Shown: piece by piece, positions 46,689 to 58,700 of the stretch
Numbering within the stretch: the first letter of the stretch is position 1
Layout of the letters: every line of letters begins with the position of its first letter
From: Ulva prolifera
Taxonomy: Eukaryota; Chlorophyta; Ulvophyceae; Ulvales; Ulvaceae
Assembly: GCA_023078555.1 (NCBI GenBank)
Contig: CM041201.1
Location: forward strand, 6,083,172-6,147,171
Reading direction: 5' to 3'
Length of the DNA stretch: 64,000 nt
Position numbers and translations under genes: made by a program
Notes under the pieces: model-generated
The model's database searches: none
Seen by the model: the letters and a program-made list of their open reading frames with translations, nothing else
Told to the model about the DNA's origin: nothing

Positions 46689-47082
46689 TGTCATAAATGA
46701 GGTCCATCCTGGGACACAATGCATGACGTGCAAGTACGCACATGAGTGTGGTGGCCATGGGCCCAACTCCTGTTATGTTGGGACATATGCATGATCATAT
46801 GCATGAGCATAATCCAGCACAATCCATGTGAGGATTGTGTGCGGTCACTGTGATTATGACCGCTGTAGACTTGACTGATCGGTGGCATATAGTCATGTGC
46901 CTCCAAGTCTATTGTAACCATTCTCTTACAGTCTTACGTGGTTCCTGTATTGCCTCAATGCATTACAGTACATCCCTTGATCTGTGCATTGCCGACGTAC
47001 GACCTGAGTGCTCCACAGGTCACGGCTCTGCAGCCCACTAGCTAGCTTGATGAATGCTACACATAGGTCCTTGCTTATAACA
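46689..47082 (+). repeat. 3' LTR of the inner Copia
   Basis: 394 bp, TGTCATAAATGAGG ... CTTATAACA, followed by the target duplication GCCGC. Confidence 0.94.
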
Positions 47083-48765
47083 GCCGCAGCCTCCTCATCA
47101 TCTGTCATGGTGTAGTCCATCCTGTGTTCATCGTTATCATCATAGATGCCAGGACTGTCTACATCATCCTCATCCATGCCAAATTCGGAAGCACTGACCG
47201 ACAGTTGAACAGGAAAGGCAGCTTCTACACCAGGGTCGTGTAAAGCAGCATGTCGAGTGACAACATACTCAACAGTGTGTGAGGGCACAGCCTCAGGGTG
47301 ATGCACTTGGCCGCGCACACGAGGGGGGACAGGGACATCAGGGTGAGCCGCAGCTCTGGAAGTCGCACGCGTGCGATGCAAAGCTGCTCTGGCTACCTCC
47401 GGTGTGGCCCGAGCAGGGTCACGCCGGATCACCTCCGCAGAGGCGCCAGCTCCAAACCGTGGAGAATACACGTCAGGACTGGGCTCGGGATCGTCCTGCC
47501 GGAAAGTCATATCCATGACAGGATCCCTACCATGACCAGGGGGGGTGTGAAGCTGGTCACGCAGACGGCGCAACACTCCCCCGTCATACGTGTGATAACT
47601 CATGAAAGGAGGGACATCACTGTGAGTCACACGCTCACCCTCATTCTCCCCCTCGAAGACAACCGTGTAGGAGTTCGCAAACTCCGCAGGTTCCCTCTTG
47701 TCCACAACAGCGGACGCATCGTATTTACGTACGTAGCGGATCATCTGATCCGCAGTGCACATGACCTGGCGCACTACAAAAACCCTCCCCCAAGGAACAT
47801 CCTGGGCGTATACACGCTGCATGCTGGGGCCCCGCCCAGCCCCGACCCAGTATGCAAGAATACCCCTTTGGGATAGCTCCCACAGCTTGTCATCCCTAGG
47901 ATACGCATACACTTCAACCCCCCACGGACGCTGCTGCCGCAGCAGATCTTGGAACACCTCAATGGAGGTGTCTCTGAAAAAAGACATATAGGGAATGATA
48001 TCCCTGTCACAAGACCTTACCAAGAAATCGTCGAGCTCTGTCGTCGCAAGCAAATGGTACTTGCGCTTTTCCTCATCCCTCAACTTGTCGCGCTCGGCCT
48101 TCTGAATGCGCTTGTTGCCCTTCTCAGCTTGCTCCACATCCGTGGATGCGTTGACAACATGCTCAGCTTTCTAGGACTTCAGGATTCTTGCCAGTTTGTC
48201 ATGGTACAATGCCGAGCACGGCGTGAGATTGTGACCATGGACAACATTGGCAAGGCATTATATCCACTGGAACAGAGGCATGCCGATCGCAAGCAGCACA
48301 GCACGGAGTGCCTCAAAGGCAATTCCGATCCTCCGCTCGATAATGCCGTTACAGCGATGATCAGCTGTGGGGATTGTGCGGTGAGTGATGCCGCGACGCC
48401 GGAGGTAGAGCATCAAGGCCTCGACCATGAAATCTCCCCCTTTGTCAGTGTGTAGGATGCGCACACCCGGTTCACCTGGCTTCACCACATTCACCCGAAT
48501 GCGCTCGATCATATAAGAGATCATGGCCGCAGCCTCACTCTTTTTGCGCAGACCGACCACGAAAGTATATCGGGTAAAGGCACACATCACAAACAAAACA
48601 TACTTTACAAAACCAACCAATTCCTACTGGAGTGGCAGGACCCGCTAAGTCGGCACGCTGTTGCTCGCCAGGATACTTGGCCTGGCCCATGAGCTCACGA
48701 TCATTGGCGGAGAAGTTGCCCGCAGGCACTTTGCCAATTCTGCAGCCATGACAACGATTCCCCAT
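47083..48765 (-). pseudogene. Outer Copia integrase and linker
   Basis: The - strand blocks 48535-48765 (GAG-pre-integrase, CHGCRIGKV), 48258-48620 (integrase core: ILHTDKGGDF, CNGIIERRIG) and 47083-48137 (integrase C-terminal part, KREPAEFANS and acidic linker) occupy different frames. The polyprotein then continues at 38802 beyond the inserted element. Confidence 0.82.
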
Positions 48766-48782
48766 TGGCTCGGAATCAACCT

Positions 48783-50552
48783 TTAGACGTAAATCACCAT
48801 AAAATCAGCGTTGGCTTGCATACGCTTCAGAACCCATGTGGACTGGTGAGAGGACAAATGCGCTAGAAAAGCACGTTCCAACACGTATGCATCATGTGGG
48901 ACCTGAGCTCCCCCAGCATTGGGTCGCTTCAGGTCAATAGCCGCAGCTGCCACATGATGCCACTGCTGCTGGTCCTCTACCACAGAGGTCAGACTGCTCT
49001 GGTTAGACCAGATCACCCCCCTATTGACAGGATGACCAACAAGAACAGGTTTGGTATCAACACTCATTTTGAACGAAAATACAGGGTGGCCATCTTCGTC
49101 AAGCTCCTGGTATTTGACATCATCGACAATACCAGTAGCCATGTAACCAAGGCGAGGAACATACAGCACACTCCTTCGCGTTTCTAAGAACAACTGTTCA
49201 TGCCTCGGACCCATTGTGCTAAGCAGGTTGTACGGACGTTCACGGGCATAGTAAACACCAGGGATTTCCACATCCAAAGGATGCTTGTTCCCATGCTTAT
49301 CAACATAAGTACCCAGGTTCACCTGAATGGTTCCCTTGTCCATGATAGGGAGCTGACCTGGTCCCGCGGGATTGGCAGTCCTCTGACATGGGCCGTATTC
49401 AGTGAACATCTCACGATTTCCTTCTATATGCATGTCTGAACCACTATCAATGATAATATTCCAAGGCAGGGACGCGTCAGGAGTTGGATAATTTTCAGGC
49501 ATTTCTACGGCACAAACATCTTTGGCCGCAGCCTGTTTGCGTTGGGGGCAGTTCGCACGCAAATGTCCTTTCTTCTTGCAGAAGAAATAGGTCCGGGTCT
49601 CCTCGCGAGGAGCCTGGCCAGCCGACAGAGCGGCGACCACAGGTCCGTCACCACGGGGCTGCTTGCGCCAGCCAAGGCATGGTTTGCCTGCGGGCGCCCC
49701 AGACCTAGCCTTCACCCATTGTTGCTTGAGCAAATCGGCATGCTCAGTCAGACGTGAAATGATTACGTGTGGGGAAGAACGGAAAACCTCGCCGCGCACA
49801 ACGTTGAACTCCTCCCCCACTTCTAACAGTTTTAATCGAAGCCATCGCTGGGCCACATCGGCACCTAGTGCCTCCAGTTGAGTGTAAACACTCATCACAT
49901 CACCACAGTAAGATGCAACGTCTCTATTATTCTGTGATAAGGAATTGAACCGACTCCACAGTCGGTGGATTCCGGCTTCGGTGCTAGGCCTATACTTGGC
50001 AATCAAATAGGCCCATGCTTCACACAGGTGTGACATGCGATAGACAGTCATCCTATCCGCGTAAGGTAAAGACATAAGGACATGTGTCCTCGCCCTAGCA
50101 TGGACACGCTGTTCGTCCGCATACGGTGCGTGCTGCAACAAATGATCCAGTTCGAACTGGCCTAACCAGAAAAAGACTTTCTGCTCGTACGCGACGAAGC
50201 TTTCAGTCTTATAATTCCATTCAGGCAGTTTTCCTTTCGTCAAATCAGGCTCGCTACGTCCCCGAGATGCTCGCATCGCTTCGGTGAACGTTTCGAGTGT
50301 GATGAGAGACTCAGCGTGAACAACATCGTTCACTACATGCGAGGAAAAGGGCACCTGCTGACTACTCTGCCCAGTGTGGGAAGAGGGACGTGGTCGGATG
50401 AGAAGTCCGCCGCGAAGCAACATGCCCTCGGGCTGTTCTTCGCCATGGAGCTGCTGGTCAGCGTCCCCGTCGACGAACAGCTGCTGACCAGCCTCGTCCT
50501 GCCTCTCCTCGCGAGGAGAGTTGGCATTAGAACGATCGAGATTGGACATCAT
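48783..50552 (-). pseudogene. Outer Copia gag and protease
   Basis: A frame of about 590 residues from Met near 50552 (MMSNLDRSN). It holds the gag domain (WLGQFELDHLLQHAPY, WAYLIAKYRPS), a nucleocapsid knuckle in which the first Cys is replaced (TYFFCKKKGHLRANC), and the protease motif IIDSGSDMHI near 49450. It ends at a stop at 48783 before GAG-pre-integrase. Confidence 0.85.
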
Positions 50553-50856
50553 GCAGTAGGACAAACGATTCTTTGTTGCATGCAGCACCTGGCCGATTAA
50601 TGGCTCGCAAGCCTGAAGGTTGAGAAAATAAGCGAACACATTCGCTTTTCTCAGCGCTGATCATTAACAAACAAGCGTCTCGTATTGAATCTAACAACAA
50701 TATGCTACGAGGACTCTTAATGATGCCTGCGCTTGTGACCGCGGTCTGAGGGTCGGCAGAACAGTGGAATGCCTGCCGTGTCCGCGCACAGATTTTGGCC
50801 AACGGCTTCCTGAACATGACCATAACAGACATAAAACGCTATCATCACCGATACCA

Positions 50857-51204
50857 TATCAGAAATGCTTCATTCGCGCAGGTCAGACGCGTAGTCTTTA
50901 CGTCAGGTCAGGTCAGGAGGCCAGTTTTCCATACCTGCTGCGCATAGAGGTAGAACCGAGGAACACTAGACGGGGAGATGCTAATACCGTGAAACAGTAA
51001 GAAGAAATGATTACAGATCATAGTGTGCACATCCTTATATGCGCACTGAACACTCAAGGTTACGGCGGGAGACCCTGGCAGGATTTCCCTCGCTACACCG
51101 GGACAATCCCGCTGGCGGCTTACCCCTGCACTGGATCCGCGGATCATCCGTGCAAGGGTGCACCTGTCACCACACTGCTGCCCGCCGACTCGTGCATTGT
51201 GACA
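50857..51204 (-). repeat. 5' LTR of the outer Copia
   Basis: 348 bp. The terminal dinucleotide at the primer-binding side is TA instead of CA on the coding strand (a G-to-A change at 50858 on the + strand), an inactivating or neutral decay. Confidence 0.92.
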
Positions 51205-51209
51205 CTCAA

Positions 51210-54200
51210 TTATGACTCTGTCGAGAGACCTATTTGTAGTAAGTAGCAGGTCAGTCAGCTGTGACCGTAGTGACGTTCCGCCCAGAGTTGGAATCGCGGT
51301 CGACACCATCGGCAGAGCCAGCGTGCGTTGCAAACGCAGCAGAGACTGACCTTTCGCTGGTTCCGACCCTTGCATCGCCCAATCAACATAATTGAACCAT
51401 TCGCCATCGCATGTTTAGGTGCTAGTTAGGTGCAATCAATGCTCTGCCAGTGTTCGGCGCAGTGTACACCGATGCCTCACGGTTGCACTCTGTTCGCGCT
51501 GCAACTACTGCTTGCGGTGACCGTTCAAACATACGCCAGATCGATGGCCCTGTGCGGATTAATCTGACCTCTGGAATGTGCTGATGACGACCTGGAATCC
51601 TACCAGGGGACTGTGCAACAGACATTACAGCCCAAGGTGTACCGTTGTACCTGTTGCCTATGGGTTCAAGTTTTGGGGACCAGACTTGATGAATCGCCGT
51701 GTCAGTAGTTCACCAACGACGCAAGCAGGTGATCACGGTGACTGGGAGCCAGGCCCAAGAGCTGGTGGCGCAGCAGAGCGTGAACTGCCTGACGGCAAGT
51801 CGTCGATACCCAGATCATATAAGCAAATACACCAAAGAACTCGCAGAGTAGGCATTTGGCACATGATTGACGGAGAAGGTGCGCAGCAACAGTGAGTTCA
51901 TATGCCTGATGCTTCAGAGACTGCAACTGTGACCGCCTGTCGCTGTGAACATGGTGTAGGCCACGGTGGGTGATGAATTTTAGGTTCTGCGTGGTGCGTT
52001 CATCAATGTGGTGCGCCTTTGGTGGTTTCCTTGCAGGGTGTGGATGGCTGTAACTGTGTATTACATTGGTTCGCATGCATCGTGTCGTGCGAGATACATG
52101 TGCACATTACTTTGTGTGAGTGTCCCGGGACACACGTGTATGTATCCTTCAGCAAATCGTGCGAGCAATTGCTACTTGCTGTGCCACATGCCTTTCTGAC
52201 TTTTATGCATGTCGCAGAAAGAAATGGCGGGCGCACAGGCAGGCGGCCCAGTGGCCACCGTGTTTCAGAGCAGCATCCGACAAGTCGGCGCCCAGGTGGT
52301 CGGAGTCGGTGCAGTTTTGGCGAGGCCTGGCAAAGACCGGAATGGCAGTGCCACACCAATTACGAAGTCTGGCAATTTCCAGGGGTTCCGCAGCGGCCGC
52401 GGAGCGCCGCAAAACTGTTGTGAGCAGACCTCCAAAGACTGCCAGGGCACAGATAGTCACAACTGCTTCTGTCCATGCTGATGATTGGCATCCGAGTTGT
52501 CTTGAGGCTCAGCATCCTGGCCGTGGCGCCATGCGAGAGCAGCAATCGCCTGCCGCCATTTAATTAGTGTATCACATTCGACCTCCATGGCCAAGTGATA
52601 TGAGGAATGGTCGCTGTGAAGGATTCCCTAGTGTGCATATTGGAGATGATGCGAAAACAATGGGACGCCAAACCAGGCGTCACACACGTGGGATTCGCAG
52701 AAACCGGGTTGGTAGAAGTGGCATGTGGTTCAGGAAGCGGAGCCTTGATGAGGTGCCTACATTTTGTTACCGTCCTGGCCTGACAGTCTAACAAGAGCGC
52801 TGGAAAAATGCCATGGCTTACCGTGTTCAGGAACAAAAGTACAGGCGGCACAGGTTGTATCAACAGCCAAGCCACTAGACACAAGCTGAGCTCTTGTTGA
52901 GGCCACACGGCAATGCACTTTTTGGCAATTTCTTCCACAGACATATCAGGTCACCAACGAGGCAGGGTAGCACATCTGCTGACAAGAATTTGATCATAGA
53001 TGAAACTTCTAATTTGTGGTGTCAAGCGATTATGATGTCAAACTCCAAATGTATGAGCGCAAGTATGCACAGTTTTCCCCTGCAATTGAACGCACATCTC
53101 AAGGTGGGTCAGAAGTTGGGTTTCATCAAGGTGCATCTCGCAGCATTTCTGTTCCGGGTGGGACAACACGGACGATGTTGACACATAGCAATCTCAACAC
53201 TAGGGAATCACGACTCCGTATACGTATACATATACGGTACAGCTACGGCTACACGCGTATAATTGTTAAAAATGTATACGGTGTCTACGGCTTGTAAACG
53301 GTGTCCGCTAAGTTGTGCAGTGTCCACAGGGGAACATGACGCAAACAGCTGCGGAGCAGCCCTTACGAGCCACGAATACAGTATCAGTGCACGTCAGACA
53401 TTGCATTAACTACTAATCTTGGGCAGAGAGGCAACTGTAGTTTGTGACGATGTACAAGTTAACAGACCTCGGAACATCGTCTGCATCAGCGTCGGGCGAC
53501 CTGTCCGTGGTAGAGCCATCCGATGGCGAAGCTTGTAATCCTGAACTGCCTCGTAAGCTTGTGCGAAAGCAAATGGCTGGTGGAAAAGAGTACGGTGCAT
53601 CCACGTGCCAAACCGAGCTAATGTAGCGCTTGAGCAGGCACAGAAAAGGATTTGTTGTGCAGCATAATGATCCATTGACTCGCAGTGAGCATGACCTGCA
53701 TGTGATGGTGGTATGAGATGTGTGTGGGGTCAGGCAGCGGTGCACAACGTGCTTGTGACATATGCACAACATATGCACAATGAGCTTGTGACATTGTACC
53801 TCATGTGTTCCTGAGCATATGGTAATCAATACTGCTTGAGCGCATCGAAGCTGTAAACGGCATGATTGTACGGTCATACGGCAAAATATACGTATACGAC
53901 AGTATACTTTTTCCACATGTTTACACGGCCTCGTTACGGCCTACTCAACACCGAGTTTCATGCTCTACTAGATGTGCTGGAAAGAGCTGATGGTATAGCA
54001 GAATCCAGTCAAATCAATGTAGAAAGATGGACTTCGAATGTGCTCGATTCATTCACACCAGGTCCTTTTGTAGCGCCGCTGATGCACAAGGGATCAAAGA
54101 GTGAATCTTACACGAAATAACGAACAGAGTTACCGAGTCGAAATCCGACGTAAATCCGATGTCCTGTGACGGTTGCCTTATTGACCTAACATGCTCAGGT

Positions 54201-55743
54201 GACGTGCCGGGCAGTTCTAGGCTGGCTGGCACAGCACACACAGCAGCGCAGAGCTCCAGGACTCGAGACATCGAGATATCCTGGCAGCAGCTGCAGCAAA
54301 TGGCATCAGCCGCTGGGTGATGCACCACAAGAAGCAGCTGCAGACGTGCCAGACAGACTGTATGAGAATCGCACAGACTTCATGCTTTATTCAAGAACAG
54401 GTTTGTTCAGTACTCCCTGGCAGCCATCGCTGCACGAGAGCAATTATATCAAGTGCTTTGTCACTGTTCGAAGTGAAAGTTTGCCTGCAACCGCCATGGC
54501 AAGCTTGTGAGGCACCTGAAGCATAGACATCCATCCAGATGTGGAAGAACATTTTGAACATTCAATTGATGTGCTTCTGAAAAGCAAAGACCAGCAAGTT
54601 GTGGACTTGAAGTGGCGGGACTGCACCGACACACATGCACATACAGTACCAATGGAATTCCGGTCCAAGTCTCAGATCTCATGCGAGTTTTGTGTGATAT
54701 ACGATTTTACACAGTACACACCCTGTTAGGCGGTCGTCGCTGCATGCGCTCGCGGCCTCGTCCGCTGTGGGATAGTGGCGGCTCTGGCATGCAGCGCTTC
54801 GACGCTGTCTTTGCCGTGCGTTTGCGTGTGGCCCGCCGTCGGGACGCGACCGGGGAGTTTGGGCAGGCTGGGCTGGACTTTGGGATTAGGGTGTGCGGGT
54901 GGTGTGCGGGGTGGGTTATGTTGGGCGAGGAAGGGGCCTCCCCAGGAGGGGGGGGTTGTTAACACAATTGTTGGGATCTCGTTTTTGGGCTTTGCAGCCT
55001 TGGCTGCGTGTGCTTTGGGGGCTATTGCGCCTGGCTGATGGGAGGGGTGTAATTGGGTGTAGGGTGCAGGGCTTGTGTGTGGACCGGTGTGTGAGTGGGG
55101 GGGGGGGGGGGCTGTGGCCGGCACGGGTGCTGACGTTGCGTGGCTGGTTGCGTGGTGTACGATTCCCCTGGTTATTGCTCGCGGTGCTACCTGCCTTGCT
55201 TACTTTGTCCTTGTAACGCACAGTACACACCACGCAAACTTCAGTTACTGAGATGATGTGACATGCGGACTGTTACGACTGTCTGGTATAAGCCATACAT
55301 AGCTAGCTTGTGCTGCCAACACAACATGTCCGTAGAAAATATTAACTGCAGCATACACCGCTTTAAACATGAGCAAATATTTGATATTGCAGAATTTCAT
55401 ATTTAATAAACTTCAACCATGGCCAAGACCATCTACGCAACACCAGGTTGCTGCATGTTGGCGTTGTCTAGAACACGTTCCATCAGATAGAAGTGAAAAA
55501 ACACAGCACATACAGTTATACCTCTGGCTGTTCATCAAGGTGTTCAATGAAATACGGCATCACCGCATGACTTCCACATCGGAGCAGTTCATGTGCATCA
55601 TCACTTGTGGCCCCGTGATGTGCAGTATCATGCGCCCACCTCTGTAATTGTTTTGCAATGTTGAATTTGACCGCTGTGGCAACCTGCACCATGACTGTTT
55701 TAATCTTGTATTTGCCTGCGAGATCATGCGTTCATAACATTCA
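51210..55743. other. Intergenic, one retroposon, several unidentified coding-like frames
   Basis: Coding-like stretches with no recognised family include: - strand 51210-51375 (LRLQRTLALPMVSTAIPTLGG), + strand 52635-52790 (FAETGLVEVACGSGSGALM), + strand 53454-53626, and + strand 53930-54120 (LLNTEFHALLDVLERADGIAE). Tandem TATACG-rich sequence lies at 53215-53285 and near 53885. I could not assemble any into a gene model. The one clear feature is the insertion at 54723-55218. Confidence 0.35.
54723..55218 (+). mobile_element. Non-LTR retroposon (LINE or SINE tail), G/T-rich
   Basis: A 496 bp insertion flanked by the perfect 13 bp direct repeat CACAGTACACACC (54710-54722 and 55219-55231). It is strongly G- and T-rich on the + strand and ends CTTTGTCCTTGTAACG, an end shared with the fragment at 18769-18805. 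The + strand end includes TGTAA, the poly(A) signal of green algae. A proline-rich - strand frame (54726-55124) is a by-product of the base skew. There is no terminal inverted repeat. Confidence 0.65.
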
Positions 55744-58700
55744 TCAAGCATTCACTGAATAGAAAGAATAACAAGAGCAAGGTCCTACATGTAAATCTAG
55801 CTTCTTTGTTGCGTTGGAGATCCAGAGCACAGGAAAGATGGAGTTGAATTCATTGTGTCCTGCGGAGTCATCAACATCCAGCTGATCCGCCACCAGCAGA
55901 ACACTTGCCTTGATGAGCATCCCCATTGCTTCCTCTGCTTCAGCATGCGAACGGACTGGTGTTTGTATTGCTGAACCATCAACTGCTGTATCTCGCTCTG
56001 GCTCTATGTAAACACATGCAGTAAGAACAGCAGCAGCAAGGTCCTCCACGTGAACTAGGACATTTTTCGAAGCAAAGTCCTCTCTCTGTCCACCACAAGT
56101 GGCATGCAACAGTGCTAAGCTTGTTCCTAACTCCGAGAACAGTGACACAACATCACCTGGTACATGGAAGGTTCCCATTCCTGCAAACTTCGTACAGTTT
56201 AAAATCATACTTTTTGGTCACTAAAGACTTTGATGTAACTTTGATGTCAAGTCGACCACAGAAGACACACCTCGGAATATTGCCTGCACACTCAAGACGC
56301 TGCATAGTGCCACATCCTTGGCAACTTGCAACAAGGGTTGCACTCCTGTCACTGGGCCAGATCTCAGCGTAAATAGCTGGACATACAGATACAAAAGCTG
56401 CTTCAGTGACTGCCATACGTCTTTGCAGGCTTTTGCTGCATCAGCAGAGGCATGCACTGCGTCATCATGATTGGTACAGCCATCAATGACTGTCAAGTCA
56501 TCAACGACATCCACTGCAGCGTTTGCAGCAACAGCCAGATCATATGTTGCATCACAAACAATTCTTAGCAAGGCTGCATGTGGATGTGAAACACTCGCAT
56601 CCAAACTCGAGACTTTCCCACGCTTTCTTGCCAGCTTGTTTGACCGTTCCCTGGCGCAGTCATCATCTGATATCCCTTGGCGATTTGCTATCAGTGTGGA
56701 GCAAATTTGCACTACCTCCTGGATTGGAATGACGTGCTGAACAATTCCTTGTACGTAGTCTGTGACAGCAGCACGCACTCTGTCCGCATGATATTTGATG
56801 ACAAAGAAGGGGTTTTCCCCACAGTGCGCTCTGGCCTCACATGCAATGGCTGAAAGCATGTACAGGCTTCTCGCTGCAAGAAGTGCATCATGCAGAAAGC
56901 CATGTGTCTCATTCTCAATTGATCCTGAATGTCCCAGCTTCACGATGTATTGAGACATCACTTCACTGAGATGTCCCCAAAAGTCTTCATAGTTTGGACT
57001 GGATGCTACCATTCGCTGACTTGAGACGTCGCGTGCTGCCATTGCAGTCAACACCAGCGCTCCATTTGCCTGCACGTCAGACAACGACAATGACGCAACT
57101 GCTGTGTAACATGCAGAAGAGGTAGTCTTCACATGCAAGACTTATGACACGCACACACAGAGAGGATGATCCAGAGCCTCCAGTTGTACACTTGTTGGCG
57201 CGCCGCCGCCGCTTTCCATCCAATGCATGTTGCCCTTCTGTGGCAGTCAGTGCATCTCCCACAACAGACAGAAATTGTTGAGGATTGCATCGTAAAGCAA
57301 GGTCTACAGCTTGACACATCACAGCACAGGATTCCATGTGACTCGCAGATAGCCGGCCCTGCAGGCATGACGCGATCGTAAGTCAAGCCAGAAGTCCATG
57401 GATGGACACACATGTAACACCATTTAATGGGACCGCGAAGTTCCTCGAGTGTCACATTACTTCAGCATATGTTGAAACATGCCTGGTGAGGTATGGTGTG
57501 TACAAGAATCCTCACAGATCGCTGACCAGGCTGACTCATGCCATTGAGATACAAGTATCCACCTTTGAAGCTTTGCAAGCACAATTGACACACTGCTTTA
57601 GATGCCTTGGCATTCGGTGTCTCGAAAGCAATGGACAACACAATCTGTGCAGCCTGCATCAAGTGAATTCGCTGAGAGATAATTAATAAACGTGGTCTGC
57701 TGCGGCACCATGAACAGCAAATGATACCTGAAGAGTTGGCGCCAGTTCCAGCAATAATGTGAGCTCATCATCAGACAGAAACTCGAGGGGAGGCTGCGTG
57801 TCAGCAGCCAACATGAACTTCTCTTTGCTTTTGCTCTTCACATGTTTTGAATGACCGTGTGTTTTGGACTTGGATGACTTAGCTTTTTCCAGGTGCTCAT
57901 ACAGGGGTACTATCAACTCCCTCAATCCTGCAACTAGCCCAGTCCACTGTTCTGGGGATTCAACCTCCTCTGTTGCAGAGTTGCCTCCAGGCACATCTTC
58001 ACAAGTCCGTTTCACACGACCACGCTTCTTTGGATGCTTGTCTGCAGCGCGAGTCAGGATCACAATAGTCCAGTCACTTCTAATTGATTATTGTGCGCAA
58101 GGACGGCCTGAACTCTTACCTTCAACAGCGCCGTGCACCTGAGGACCTGGCTGTGTATGCCTAGAGTGCCTGATGTCACAGTGGAGCAGATGTTGTGAGA
58201 GAACATGGGACCAGGTCCATAACAGCTGTGGGGAAATGCCATCGACACGTGAACTCACTGATTGCTGCGCCAGAAACTTGCAGAATGCCACCCCAGCTGA
58301 CGGATTATCACGAAGCAGCTGAAGGAGCCTTGTGCATTCCTGAACACACAAGAGATAGATCTTCGCATCCCAGCGAAGCAAACATGCACACCAGATAGCA
58401 AAGCGTCACGGGGCACTCAGACCAACAGTCACGTACCTGAATGCTTTCGCTCGAATCACAGTCAACATACTGTGAAAACAGCATTGCTTGAATTATTTTA
58501 GCAACAGCGTCACAGTCATTTCCCATAACATACAGCAGCTCTGGTACTGGAACGATGGTCCACCACATCATTGCGTTGATTTGACTTACGCGCATCATCA
58601 GAGATGCCATGCGCACTCGCACATTCACATTCGGGTCAAACAAGACTGGCCTTAACTTGGGGAGCAGTAGTGCCATAGAGTGTTGTGCCTGCACCAGCAA

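Larger units (their letters stand above)
38803..47082 (+). mobile_element. Copia retrotransposon (family C), inserted in the outer Copia
   Basis: Complete-length + strand element: 5' LTR 38803-39196, 3' LTR 46689-47082, perfect target duplication GCCGC (38798-38802 and 47083-47087). The primer-binding site TGGTATCGGTGA lies at 40631-40642 and the purine tract CTAGGGGAG at 46680-46688. It is 8280 bp, including a 1.4 kb Mutator-like insertion at 39197-40621. LTRs differ at about 10 of 394 positions by eye. Polyprotein frames are interrupted by at least three stops and several frame changes. Confidence 0.94.
36369..51204 (-). mobile_element. Copia retrotransposon (family A), outer element of a triple nest
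   Basis: Complete-length element on the - strand: 5' LTR 50857-51204, 3' LTR 36369-36716, target duplication CTCAA on both sides (36364-36368 and 51205-51209). The primer-binding site TGGTATCGGTGA follows the 5' LTR (50856 down to 50845), and a purine-rich tract lies next to the 3' LTR (36717-36726). Gene order gag-protease-integrase-RT-RNase H defines Copia. Without the inserted element at 38803-47082 it is about 6.55 kb. The LTRs differ at about 16 of 348 positions by eye. Frames are broken, so it is no longer autonomous. Confidence 0.93.

Noticed and set aside
54440..54560. A possible BED-type zinc finger (KLVRHLKHRHP) across frames
   Set aside because: It requires ignoring a stop and a frame change; too weak to annotate.
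54726..55124. A proline-rich 132-residue - strand frame
   Set aside because: It is antisense to a strongly G/T-rich retroposon and its composition follows the base skew; no domain.
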